The notes below the pieces were generated by a model, which had not been told where the DNA came from, did no database searches, and was given only the letters and a program-made list of their open reading frames with translations. A stretch of DNA of 12,608 nt, taken from the NCBI GenBank assembly GCA_937951895.1, contig CALFER010000068.1, positions 1 through 12,608 of the forward strand, in the 5' to 3' direction. Source of the DNA: an uncultured bacterium. GTDB taxonomy: Bacteria; CSSED10-310; CALFER01. A program made the position numbers and the translations under genes. This document shows positions 1 to 6,488 of the stretch, piece by piece. The stretch's first letter is position 1, and every line of letters starts with the position of its first letter.

Positions 1-429
1 GAGAAATGTCAAAATAATCAGGAAATTTCCTGCCATTTATCTCGCGAATCAACAGAAGATGTCAGGGTATTTACTCCTTCCTACACAGAAGATACGGATT
101 ACAAAGAGCTGGGGTTCGTTGACCGGCGGACGAATCGTCCAGATAAACAGTGGGCGTTATTGAAAACATTCGCTCAGAGTCACGGAGAAGTCCGATGGAA
201 CGCCATCCAAATACCGGTAGCCCCGGAAGATCGTAAGGTGAGGGAAGCCTCTCGGTTTTCTGAAAAACTAACGGTGAAGACCATGAGCCAGATGGATACC
301 AAACTCAAGGTTACGAAACTGAATCTATCAATAAGGCTCAAGTCCATATTTGGACTGGAGTGTGATCCCATTCAAACAGATCGCGGCGGGAAATCCTATC
401 GAATTAGACTCAAATTACATTACTATTGA
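1..429 (+). CDS. Unknown protein, C-terminal part (runs in from the left)
   Basis: The frame is open from the first base to the TGA at 427-429, giving about 142 residues with no start in the window. I do not recognise the family. The last ~40 residues alternate basic helix-like and strand-like segments, with a 'LNLSIRLKSIFGL' helix and a closing 'YRIRLKL' strand. This resembles the end of a winged-helix DNA-binding domain, but that is only an impression. A TTG at 160 could be taken as a start, yet the frame continues well upstream, so a truncated longer gene is more likely. It is followed by a ~200-bp gap and then a small HTH gene on the same strand. Confidence 0.6.
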   Translation, partial: EKCQNNQEISCHLSRESTEDVRVFTPSYTEDTDYKELGFVDRRTNRPDKQWALLKTFAQSHGEVRWNAIQIPVAPEDRKVREASRFSEKLTVKTMSQMDTKLKVTKLNLSIRLKSIFGLECDPIQTDRGGKSYRIRLKLHYY

Positions 430-518
430 TCTATATCTATGGTTTAACATCCGGATTCAGTAAAATTTACCAGGCGGTTACAAGAAAATTCCAAAATATT
501 TTTTCTTCGATTATCTTT

Positions 519-524
519 TATAAT
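519..524 (+). promoter_or_regulatory. Possible -10 box upstream of the small HTH gene
   Basis: A perfect TATAAT lies at 519-524 in an AT-rich stretch, about 110 bp before the HTH gene at 637. I see no good -35 hexamer at the right distance, so this is only a candidate. Confidence 0.3.
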
Positions 525-556
525 CATGCTGTTACCCAACGTACGATGATATCCCC

Positions 557-570
557 GGTAAATATTTACC
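557..570. promoter_or_regulatory. 14-bp perfect palindrome, candidate operator
   Basis: GGTAAATATTTACC is a perfect 14-bp inverted repeat between the TATAAT at 519-524 and the start of the HTH gene at 637. Its position downstream of a possible promoter suits a repressor or autoregulatory site, but nothing in the window proves it. Confidence 0.35.
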
Positions 571-636
571 CACAGGGTTATTAGGAAGCTGAATGACCAG
601 ATTCCGCAGCAACCTGAACCTTGTGGAGGATTTGAT

Positions 637-840
637 GTGAGAGAGAAACTGTTGAACAGAAAAGAAGCCGCTGAATACATCGGTATAACCCAATCAACCC
701 TGGCATCATGGGACTGTACGAAACGATATAAGATCCCGAAAATCAAACTCGGTAGGCTCATAAGATACCGCCAAGATGATCTTGACAAATGGATACTGAA
801 ACAGCGCGTTGATTACGAGGATGTTAATCCTTCTGCTTGA
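637..840 (+). CDS. Small HTH protein, excisionase/AlpA type
   Basis: This 67-residue protein is almost entirely one helix-turn-helix of the MerR-like excisionase type: 'NRKEAAEYIGITQSTLASW' forms the helices, 'IPKIKLGRLIRYRQDDLDKWI' the wing and closing helix. Such proteins act as recombination directionality factors or as activators of integrase genes. The GTG at 637 is chosen because TGGAGGA at 624-630 sits 6 bases upstream; an ATG at 635 overlaps it but meets TGA at once. The 3' end overlaps the end of the convergent P4-type integrase by 17 bp. The natural inference is that it works with that integrase. The HTH call is strong; the role as excisionase rather than transcription factor is inferred. 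Confidence 0.85.
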   Translation: MREKLLNRKEAAEYIGITQSTLASWDCTKRYKIPKIKLGRLIRYRQDDLDKWILKQRVDYEDVNPSA

Positions 841-1996
841 GCATCTCATCCACGGCGGCATTCACACTGGCTCTGATCGGATCGAGATTGAGCCTGGCGT
901 ATATAGCCGTTGTGCTATAGTCCTTGTGACCGAGGCTATCTCCAATGATCGGGAGTCCTGATCCTAATGCAGCCTGCCAGCTTCCAAGGGTTCGTCGGAG
1001 ATCATGTATTCTCAGGTTGTTCAATCCCGCCCTTTCACACAACCGTTTCCATGCTTTCTTGGGTTCAACGAGATGGGGAGTTTTTGAGTCGGAACGGTGA
1101 TTAGGAAACACATACTCGGAACCGGCATTGTACTTTTTCCTTTCTTTGAGAATGCCTACCGCAACCGGTACCAGGATAACCTTCATGGGGTCCCCTGACT
1201 TCGATTCCTCATCCGGTATTATCCATAATGCTTCGTCAAGATTAACATCCTTCCATCGCATGGTCTGTACGTTCCCACGCCTCGCGCCGGTGAAGAGGCA
1301 TAATGCAAAGAAGTCGTGCATGTGATCATTGGGTTCTGACTTGAGCGCTTCGAAAAAGCGTTTCATCTCCTCTGGGCTGAGAAACCGATCTCTGCTTTTC
1401 TCCTTGAACAAGGTCACACCCAGGCAGGGGTTGATCCCTTCAATGTACTGGTGCCTGATCCCAAAATTGAAAATTGCTCTCACGAGCTGAAGTGTACGAT
1501 TTGCCTGAGCTTTCCCGTTCGTCTCTCCGAGTTTTGTATGCCATTTTGTGAGCGTCGTCGGTGTGATCTCCGATAGGGGTTTCCTATCCCATTGACTCAG
1601 GTAACATCGAAAACACATCTCATCGAACCATGACGATTTCTTATGGGGCTTGGAGTGTAACTCCAAAAAAAGGCGGAACAACTCCCCGAAGGTCAGGATT
1701 TTCCTCCGCTCCATTTTCTCAACGGCAGGATTATTACCCTTTGCCACCTCCCCGGAATGTTCGGTAGCTTTCTGGCGTGCCTGAAAAATAGTCATTTCAG
1801 GGAAGTTACCGAGCTTGATCCATCTCATCTTGCCTTCTATTTTGCGCACATAGTAAAAGGTCCTCAACCCCTTATATGAAATGCGGAGTCTGAGGTATTT
1901 CGATTGATCATCCCGGTATGTATCCCATTTTTCTTTGGGGAGCGGGAGGCCGAGGATGTCTTTTTTTGTGAAGTTGAAGGTATCTCTGGGTTTCAT
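824..1996 (-). CDS. P4-type tyrosine integrase
   Basis: This 390-residue site-specific recombinase has the P4 layout: an N-terminal arm-binding domain (about residues 10-90, with 'YLRLRISYKGLRTFYY' and 'IKLGNFPEMTIFQARQKA'), a core-binding SAM-like domain (about 100-195) and a catalytic domain. All catalytic residues are visible: R239 in 'TGARRGN', K266 in 'SKSG', H331 and R334 in 'IHDLRRT', H357 in 'LGHKD' and nucleophile Y366 in 'IYARL'. The length is normal for the family and the gene looks functional. I chose ATG 1996 because GGAGGAG lies 5-6 bases before it; a TTG at 2014 is also in frame but lacks such a site. The gene reads away from the tRNA scar at 2158-2199 and is served by a promoter at 2090-2118. 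Confidence 0.95.
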   Translation of the reverse strand: MKPRDTFNFTKKDILGLPLPKEKWDTYRDDQSKYLRLRISYKGLRTFYYVRKIEGKMRWIKLGNFPEMTIFQARQKATEHSGEVAKGNNPAVEKMERRKILTFGELFRLFLELHSKPHKKSSWFDEMCFRCYLSQWDRKPLSEITPTTLTKWHTKLGETNGKAQANRTLQLVRAIFNFGIRHQYIEGINPCLGVTLFKEKSRDRFLSPEEMKRFFEALKSEPNDHMHDFFALCLFTGARRGNVQTMRWKDVNLDEALWIIPDEESKSGDPMKVILVPVAVGILKERKKYNAGSEYVFPNHRSDSKTPHLVEPKKAWKRLCERAGLNNLRIHDLRRTLGSWQAALGSGLPIIGDSLGHKDYSTTAIYARLNLDPIRASVNAAVDEMLKQKD

Positions 1997-2089
1997 TGAT
2001 CTCCTCCATCTCAAAAAAAATCTAGCCTATATCTAGCTTTCTGGAGCAAAATTGAGCGAATTTGGTGTAACTCAATCACTCTCAATCTA

Positions 2090-2118
2090 AGTATAATACC
2101 TTGTAAATCAAAGGTCAA
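2090..2118 (-). promoter_or_regulatory. Sigma-70-type promoter of the P4-type integrase
   Basis: On the minus strand TTGACC (2118-2113) and TATACT (2095-2090) are separated by exactly 17 bases, close to consensus. Transcription would start near 2083 and give an ~85-base leader before the ATG at 1996. Just downstream are two direct copies of CTCAATC (plus strand, 2071-2087) and an ATTGAG in the opposite orientation around 2051. These could bind a repressor or be integrase arm sites. Confidence 0.6.
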
Positions 2119-2157
2119 CATACTATGTCGAATTCAGACAAACATCAGACCCTTACA

Positions 2158-2199
2158 CTCCGGAGCAAGAGGCCACAGGTTCGAATCCTGTCGGGCGTA
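2158..2199 (+). tRNA. 3' half of tRNA-Arg(CCG), probable attachment-site scar
   Basis: The segment has an intact anticodon loop CTCCGGA (2158-2164, anticodon CCG at 2160-2162), the 3' anticodon strand GCAAG, a variable loop, and a perfect T arm (ACAGG / TTCGAAT / CCTGT, 2175-2191). The acceptor strand CGGGCGT and discriminator A end at 2199. The bases before 2158 (TTACA) do not pair with GCAAG, and there is no D arm or 5' acceptor strand, so this is not a working tRNA. From loop to 3' end it closely matches the well-known proteobacterial tRNA-Arg(CCG). No CCA is encoded. A tRNA 3' half between two integrase genes is the expected product of integration into a tRNA gene. Confidence 0.8.
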
Positions 2200-2232
2200 T
2201 ACACATAAATGATTGATTTGAAACGATGTATT

Positions 2233-3294
2233 TTAAGCCGTTTTGAATTTTGGAACGGCCTGGGAACGGGTGACGATTTGCGGCATACTGTCGATCACCC
2301 TCCTCGCCCGATCAGGATGCAGATGATGATAAATCCGCATCGTGAGATCAAGACCACCATGTCCCATAAGCTCTGCGACCGCCATCGGATCCCGTCCTGA
2401 TTCAAGCATGAGGCTCGCAAACATGTGACGGAGATCATACATGCGGATCTTGGGTAACCCGCTCTTTTTCAGTGCGTAATCCAAACCATGTTTAATATCT
2501 GATCGTTTGCCACCACCAACACCTTTGAAGACATAGGTTGAATCGTGCTTCTCCATTTGCTCTTCAAGAATCGGTAGGAACTGAGAGTTGATTGGAATCG
2601 TTCGGCCGTAAATATTTTTCAAGCTTGAAGTCGGCTGAATGGTAATCACCATTCTCTCCAGGTCGACATCCTTCTTTCGAAGATTGATCAGTTCGATAGG
2701 ACGCATCCCAGTAAATATCAATGTCGAAGCGATAGGGAAGAAGCGCTTCGAGCAACTCGCGAGGAACAACTGAATTTCAGGTATTGTGAATACCCTTATC
2801 TCAGATTTGAATATTTTTGGTAATCTACCAACTGGATCATCACCATCAAAATGATCCATCAGTTTGGCGTAGGAAAAGAATGTTTTGAGCATCTGGAGGT
2901 AGTTCCTGATAGTGCGCGGATTTAAACGATCTGAAGCCTTCTCTCTCCATAATTGCAGATCGAGCGGTTTAATTTCTCTTACGTTCCGATCCCCGAAGAT
3001 AGGGATCCATTCTGAGTTAAAACACCTCAATTCGTTGATGTATGTCCGGTATGCTTTATTTGTATATGAGTGGTCAAGATACAGCCCTGCCAGATTTTTA
3101 AATTTAATGGGTTGCAGCTTTTTCTTTTTGGGTATATCCGGGAGGTCCAAAGAAGCAAGTGCTTTCTTTCGGCGGAAGTCTTTTAAAGCGTCCGTTGCCT
3201 CCGATTTCGTGCTTCCCACGAATCGATTGACGTTCTTTCCGTCGAGTTGAAATCTCAGGTACCACTTCCCGGGGGTTCTTTCGTAGATCTTCAT
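2233..3294 (-). CDS. Phage-type tyrosine integrase
   Basis: This 353-residue tyrosine recombinase is of a different subfamily from the one at 824-1996 and lacks the P4 arm domain. It starts with a short arm-type segment ('GKWYLRFQLDGKN', about residues 9-21), then a SAM-like core-binding domain (about 65-160), then the catalytic domain. Visible catalytic residues are R198 ('TGMRPIEL'), K226, R289 ('YDLRHMFAS', where Tyr replaces the usual first His, a variant I recall in other integrases), H312 ('MGHGG') and Y322 ('IYHHL'). The gene looks intact. AGAGGA lies about 8 bases before ATG 3294. Its stop is only 34 bp from the tRNA-Arg scar. It is the last gene of a leftward unit and overlaps the preceding HTH ORF by 191 bp. 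Confidence 0.95.
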   Translation of the reverse strand: MKIYERTPGKWYLRFQLDGKNVNRFVGSTKSEATDALKDFRRKKALASLDLPDIPKKKKLQPIKFKNLAGLYLDHSYTNKAYRTYINELRCFNSEWIPIFGDRNVREIKPLDLQLWREKASDRLNPRTIRNYLQMLKTFFSYAKLMDHFDGDDPVGRLPKIFKSEIRVFTIPEIQLFLASCSKRFFPIASTLIFTGMRPIELINLRKKDVDLERMVITIQPTSSLKNIYGRTIPINSQFLPILEEQMEKHDSTYVFKGVGGGKRSDIKHGLDYALKKSGLPKIRMYDLRHMFASLMLESGRDPMAVAELMGHGGLDLTMRIYHHLHPDRARRVIDSMPQIVTRSQAVPKFKTA

Positions 3295-3466
3295 CGCGGC
3301 TTTCCTCTTGTCGAATCAGCCAGGATTCAAATGCTGATCGACGCATCCTCCAATGGCAACGAACTTTGAACATCGGCAATTCGCCTGTTTCAGCCATAGT
3401 CCTGACAGTTGACGCACCCATAGCAAGAATCTCTGCAATTTGGCTTACTGTCAAGAGTGATTCCAT
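3104..3466 (-). CDS. HTH excisionase-like protein with a tail overlapping the integrase
   Basis: The first ~60 residues from ATG 3466 form a typical excisionase-family HTH: 'LLTVSQIAEILAMGASTVRTM' followed by a basic wing and 'RRSAFESWLIRQEE'. It probably binds the attachment site or regulates the integrase. The start is 4 bases after the stop of the preceding HTH gene, which suggests coupled translation. Such proteins normally end soon after the 'ESWL' helix. Here the frame runs on to 120 residues, with its last 191 bp inside the integrase gene in another frame. That basic tail has no recognisable domain. Either the overlap is real or a small frameshift near 3300 removed the original stop. 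Confidence 0.75.
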   Translation of the reverse strand: MESLLTVSQIAEILAMGASTVRTMAETGELPMFKVRCHWRMRRSAFESWLIRQEESRDEDLRKNPREVVPEISTRRKERQSIRGKHEIGGNGRFKRLPPKESTCFFGPPGYTQKEKAATH

Positions 3467-3470
3467 CTGC

Positions 3471-3668
3471 TTACCAGGCCGGAGTGCGCTCCGCAATATA
3501 CCGATCAATCGATTCCACAGATATCATAAAAATCTTTGTATCAGCTCTGGTGTTTGTCGTTTCGACATATCCTTTCAGTTTTCCAGATTTAAAAAGTTTT
3601 CGGATCTTGGCCTCTGATTGACCTAGTTTTTTGGCGGCCTTTCCGGTTGTAATGTATTCTTTGCTCAT
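3471..3668 (-). CDS. Small HTH DNA-binding protein
   Basis: This 65-residue protein has an N-terminal helix-turn-helix ('EYITTGKAAKKLGQSEAKIRKLF', residues 4-26) followed by a wing and 'ISVESIDRYIAER', the usual ending of MerR/excisionase-type small HTH proteins. AGGA lies 8 bases before ATG 3668. It is the first of two consecutive small HTH genes before the integrase. One may be the directionality factor and the other a regulator; the sequence does not say which. It follows the nuclease-like gene after a 66-bp gap in which I see no convincing promoter. Confidence 0.8.
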   Translation of the reverse strand: MSKEYITTGKAAKKLGQSEAKIRKLFKSGKLKGYVETTNTRADTKIFMISVESIDRYIAERTPAW

Positions 3669-3734
3669 TGGTACATCCTATTGAGGATCCAAATGGTAAT
3701 GTTCACACCGACCTCTCGATCTCGTTTGCAATCA

Positions 3735-4220
3735 TCACCTACTCCAGACGTGTTTCTTCCAGAAAGAATTTTTCGTTGAATGCGACGTCTTGGTGAGCAC
3801 GTTGGATAGTTTCGTAACGTTAACATCTTGTTCCTCCTCGTCGTTTGCCTCGACGACTACGCCTGTGACTTGATCGATCGTGTAACGCTTCACCTGGGGT
3901 ACCCAGCGCGCGGCCTTGCCTCCGCGTTTCAATTTGAGCTTGCGCCATCCCCAGAGCTCGATGATGCCGCCGGACTTCATCCACTCCGGTGCCGTCTCGT
4001 TGTCCAAGATCTTCCGGTCGTGTTCCGAGAACGACTGGCCGCAGCTCTGGATGGCGCTGATCCCATCCGGATACAACCCGATGATGTCGACGAACCCGAA
4101 CAGATCCTGGCGGATGCCGAATGGGCCAGCGTTGTGGTTGAACCGCTCGACGATCCCGCAGATGCAGCCTTGCTGCCGGAGCTCACGGAGTGTTCGCTGG
4201 GTCGGTGTCAGGCCGCTCAT
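3735..4220 (-). CDS. PD-(D/E)XK nuclease-like phage protein
   Basis: This 161-residue protein resembles small prophage proteins with a restriction-endonuclease-like fold. Residues 7-27 hold a helix and strand ('RTLRELRQQGCICGIVERF'). 'IRQDLFGFVDIIGL' (37-49) supplies the acidic residue D45, and 'GISAIQSCG' (53-61) is the strand that normally carries E-x-K, here with Q58. 'ELWGWRKLK' (88-96) is the strand typical near the end of this family. It probably cuts or processes DNA during element replication or recombination, but activity is not shown. ATG 4220 overlaps the TGA of the preceding gene (ATGA), with AGAGGTGG just upstream, so translation is coupled. The last ~40 residues are a polar tail without features. 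Confidence 0.65.
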   Translation of the reverse strand: MSGLTPTQRTLRELRQQGCICGIVERFNHNAGPFGIRQDLFGFVDIIGLYPDGISAIQSCGQSFSEHDRKILDNETAPEWMKSGGIIELWGWRKLKLKRGGKAARWVPQVKRYTIDQVTGVVVEANDEEEQDVNVTKLSNVLTKTSHSTKNSFWKKHVWSR

Positions 4221-4831
4221 TTTGCCACCTCTGCAAACTGGACTGGAACGAATGGTTCGCAGTCTTTGGGGTCAACGTGGATGATGATCCCGAATTGAGC
4301 CAGCCACGCGAGCGCTTCGAGATCAGCACAGGTGAACCGGTATGGTTTCACCGGTGGTGGAAACTCGACACCTGGCGGTAGCCGGTTCGGCCGACCACTC
4401 GGAAGTTCCGGCCGACAGTGTGGACACGGCCAGGCTTTGACCTTTTCGTTGTCTTTCAGTCGAACATCGAAGTTCCGATATCCGATCGGGATCCGTTTGG
4501 AACGCCCAGTGTCGGTGGTGTGATCCTCGTAGATCTCGACAACGGAGATCCAGGTGCTTTTGCATTCATAGGGGCAGGTTTCGTGCACAACTTGGGCGTT
4601 GGTCTCGTTCCGTTCTTCGTACCACTCGGTGATGATCTGCCCGATCTGTCCGGCTGTCGGGAAGAATCTCGGGTATCGCATCGGTGCCTGCCGCATGGCG
4701 AAGAGAACGGCATTCTCATGGTGACCGCCGAGCACTGCGAAGTAGGCCTCGATGGTCGGCCCATCCGGAACCTTCCCTCTGTAGCATGCTGCGCAGGATG
4801 CGAGGGCGGCGATGAACGAATCTTTAGTCAT
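4217..4831 (-). CDS. Putative replicative helicase loader with zinc motif (G39P-like)
   Basis: I chose ATG 4831 (204 residues) over the longer frame because a GGAGGAGGG lies about 9 bases upstream and the previous gene ends inside it. Residues 1-70 resemble the SPP1 G39P-type helicase loader/inhibitor domain of phage replication modules: an N-terminal helix, 'YRGKVPDGPTIEAYFAVLGG', then 'RYPRFFPTAGQIGQIITEW'. After it, 'CPYEC' (C86, C90) and 'CPHC' (C136, C139) form a likely zinc-binding site. The 3' end overlaps the nuclease-like gene by 4 bp, and its start overlaps the replication gene by 8 bp. Position behind a replication-initiation gene supports the loader idea. The family assignment is from motif memory and is moderate. 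Confidence 0.65.
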   Translation of the reverse strand: MTKDSFIAALASCAACYRGKVPDGPTIEAYFAVLGGHHENAVLFAMRQAPMRYPRFFPTAGQIGQIITEWYEERNETNAQVVHETCPYECKSTWISVVEIYEDHTTDTGRSKRIPIGYRNFDVRLKDNEKVKAWPCPHCRPELPSGRPNRLPPGVEFPPPVKPYRFTCADLEALAWLAQFGIIIHVDPKDCEPFVPVQFAEVAK

Positions 4832-5762
4832 GCTTGAACCCTCCTCCGAGGCGATATCTTTCCTCGAGTCGACGGGTTGTCTCGAGATCGATCGGATCAC
4901 ACTTGGTCGGGTCGATCTGTGGTGGAACGATGATTGGAGGTTTTGGTGGCGCAGGCGTTCTCTTGGCATTAATCCGGTTGTAATGCTTGCAGAAGTTGCT
5001 GAGAGTGGGCTTGATCTTGTTGTAACCGTTGCCTGTTGGGCCGTACCCGATGGATTCGCTGTCGGACAGCCAGGTCTTCATGTCTTTTGCGAGATCACCT
5101 GGATCCGTTTCCGGATTCGATTCGAGGAACTCCTCGATAGCGGCGCGATCCTCGGGAGTGATTTTGTAATTGCCTCCTCCGGATTCTTTCACCGTCACTT
5201 TCCAGTGTTCGCATACCAGGCGCGGTGAGTTCATCGCGACCCTGGGTTGTTTCGGTGTGTCACTGGATGTTGGAAGGGGGGGCGTACGGGGGGTACTCTC
5301 CGAATATGAAAATGAAGATGAAGATGAAGCCTTTGGATTTAGTTTGCAGGCACCTTTGGACTCACCTTTGACACCACCTTTGGACTGACCTTTATAGGTC
5401 AGAGACGGATTCCCTCCACCTTTTTTCCCTGCCGACGAACATAAAGCTCGCTTTTTCGCATCACGGACCATTCGGCGCGAATAGATAACTCCCTCGGGTG
5501 TTTGACTGGGTACCCCGGCTATGAATAGCTCTGAAAGAAGGGCTGTGTATTGCTCCGCGCTGTCGCAGCCGCATTTGCGGGCGATAAAGTCGGGAGGAAG
5601 TGCCACACCGTTCATTGAGAGGTAGCCATACCTGTCGCCATCATGTGCCAAGATCATCATTCGCAACCAAAGTCCCTGTGCAGCGAGTGAACAGCCGGAA
5701 ACGTTATCTCTGAGCCAATCGCCAGGATAAAACTGAAAAGATGGGAGTTTTTCGGGTGCCAT
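4824..5762 (-). CDS. Phage replication-initiation protein, DUF1376-like N terminus
   Basis: This 312-residue protein opens with 'LPSFQFYPGDWLRDNVSGCS' and 'GLWLRMMILAHDGDRYGYL', the signature of DUF1376-like proteins in phage replication modules. It then has a winged-helix-like region to about residue 95. The middle (about 110-175) is low complexity, with KG(x)SKGG-type repeats and a serine run. A C-terminal region (about 190-270, 'WLSDSESIGYGPTGNGYNKIKPTLSNF') follows, then a proline-rich tail. It probably binds the origin and recruits helicase through the next gene. ATG 5762 is chosen because AAAGGTGG lies about 8 bases upstream and the preceding ORF ends there in a TGATG overlap. The repeats make it prone to length variation. 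Confidence 0.75.
   Translation of the reverse strand: MAPEKLPSFQFYPGDWLRDNVSGCSLAAQGLWLRMMILAHDGDRYGYLSMNGVALPPDFIARKCGCDSAEQYTALLSELFIAGVPSQTPEGVIYSRRMVRDAKKRALCSSAGKKGGGNPSLTYKGQSKGGVKGESKGACKLNPKASSSSSFSYSESTPRTPPLPTSSDTPKQPRVAMNSPRLVCEHWKVTVKESGGGNYKITPEDRAAIEEFLESNPETDPGDLAKDMKTWLSDSESIGYGPTGNGYNKIKPTLSNFCKHYNRINAKRTPAPPKPPIIVPPQIDPTKCDPIDLETTRRLEERYRLGGGFKHD
5306..5329. repeat. Short GAA/GAT trinucleotide-like run inside the replication gene
   Basis: Plus-strand repeats of the type ATGAAGATGAAG encode the serine-rich linker of the minus-strand replication protein. Just to the right (about 5351-5400) the phrase CCTTTGGACT recurs, giving the KG repeats. Both are possible slippage sites in a linker where length changes should be tolerated. 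Confidence 0.5.
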
Positions 5763-6076
5763 CAAAAACCACCTTTGTAAAGACCTATAAAGGTGAACTG
5801 ATAAGTTGTTGAATTTTGACGTTTCCGGATTGATGGTTGCCCCGCCAGGCATTGACGGGGCGTGCCAGAGATCGGCAACTCGTTTAACAAATGTGTTTCA
5901 CATCTCACGTCTATAGTTTGATCTTTGGTTAGATCTCGGAGTGTTTCCCGACGTGGAGAGGTGAAGACTACCGTCTCAGTTCGGAAAGTTGGTTCTTTGG
6001 CATTGTAATCGTCATTACCCTCGAAGATTCGACACCCATTTTGTTTTTTTCTCACAATCGATCCAGCCTCAACCAT
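5762..6076 (-). CDS. Unknown 104-residue protein, copy 1 of a tandem ORF family
   Basis: I do not recognise this protein. Its first ~20 residues (MVEAGSIVRKK, then GCRIFE) closely match the start of the next ORF upstream, with the same AGGAGG and spacing, while the remaining ~80 residues are unrelated to that copy. Its stop overlaps the start of the replication gene (TGATG), so translation is probably coupled. AGGAGG lies 9 bases before ATG 6076, and the TAG of the upstream copy sits between that site and the ATG. No signal peptide, membrane segment or known motif is visible. It could be a regulatory leader ORF or a small element-specific protein. Confidence 0.55.
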   Translation of the reverse strand: MVEAGSIVRKKQNGCRIFEGNDDYNAKEPTFRTETVVFTSPRRETLRDLTKDQTIDVRCETHLLNELPISGTPRQCLAGQPSIRKRQNSTTYQFTFIGLYKGGF

Positions 6077-6092
6077 CTTGCTATTCCCTCCT
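6010..6092 (-). repeat. Partial third copy of the tandem repeat (start region only)
   Basis: These ~83 bp align with 6350-6432 at an offset of 340 bp. They cover the AGGAGG, the start codon and the first ~20 codons. To the left of 6010 the similarity stops, so only the expression signal and N terminus are shared with the other two copies. Confidence 0.75.
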
Positions 6093-6416
6093 ACCCGGTG
6101 AGGTTACAAGGCCTATTTTCTTTATGCAGTTTTTCGTTGTGTCAGAATACTGATCTTTTTTTTCGTATCGGAAAATTAAGCACTCGTGCAATCTGGAGAG
6201 CTTCGGATTAGTGGCTGTTTCCGAACCATCAGTATTCCACAATGATGGATGTCCAGTGGATTTGAGGGATTGCATTCGGTGACTCTGATGAATTACTACT
6301 CCCAAATCCGATGATCTCGATCGGAGTGAAATTTTATAAATTCCAGAATTGTCATAACTCTCGAAGATCGGACACCCAGTTAGTTTTTTTCTTGCAATCG
6401 ATTCAGCGTCAACCAT
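6081..6416 (-). CDS. Unknown 111-residue protein, copy 2 of a tandem ORF family
   Basis: This is the intact full-length member of the tandem family. It begins MVDAESIARKK...GCPIFE and is followed by a polar, basic region without a known domain. AGGAGG lies 10 bases before ATG 6416. The decayed copy to the right can be aligned through almost its whole length ('IHQSHRMQSL', then NT..ET..N and H.CLI positions), so the reading frame is conserved between copies. That argues for a real coding family rather than a chance ORF. The gene ends in TAG inside the ribosome-binding region of copy 1. Function unknown; its place at the head of a replication-integration unit suggests an element-specific regulatory or accessory role. 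Confidence 0.5.
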   Translation of the reverse strand: MVDAESIARKKLTGCPIFESYDNSGIYKISLRSRSSDLGVVIHQSHRMQSLKSTGHPSLWNTDGSETATNPKLSRLHECLIFRYEKKDQYSDTTKNCIKKIGLVTSPGRRE

Positions 6417-6456
6417 TTTGCTATTCCCTCCTGCTTGTAGAAGTGGCGCGAACTAT
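6265..6456 (-). repeat. 192-bp direct repeat, copy A
   Basis: It aligns without gaps to 6616-6807 at an offset of 351 bp, with 17 mismatches by hand count. The left ~90 bp and the last ~24 bp are nearly identical; most differences lie around the start codon region. It contains the N-terminal half of copy 2, its ribosome-binding site and ~24 bp upstream. Confidence 0.9.
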
Positions 6457-6488
6457 CAATCTCAGTAAAACAAAATCTGTTGTTTCAT

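Noticed and set aside
2233..2270. CCGTT...AACGG inverted repeat at the end of the second integrase as a terminator
   Set aside because: It lies within the coding end, has a short stem and lacks a following T run in the direction of transcription.
3828..4298. Long plus-strand ORFs opposite the nuclease-like gene (also 4418-4837 and 4812-5228)
   Set aside because: They are antisense to genes with good start sites, overlaps and motifs; GC-rich DNA gives such shadows.
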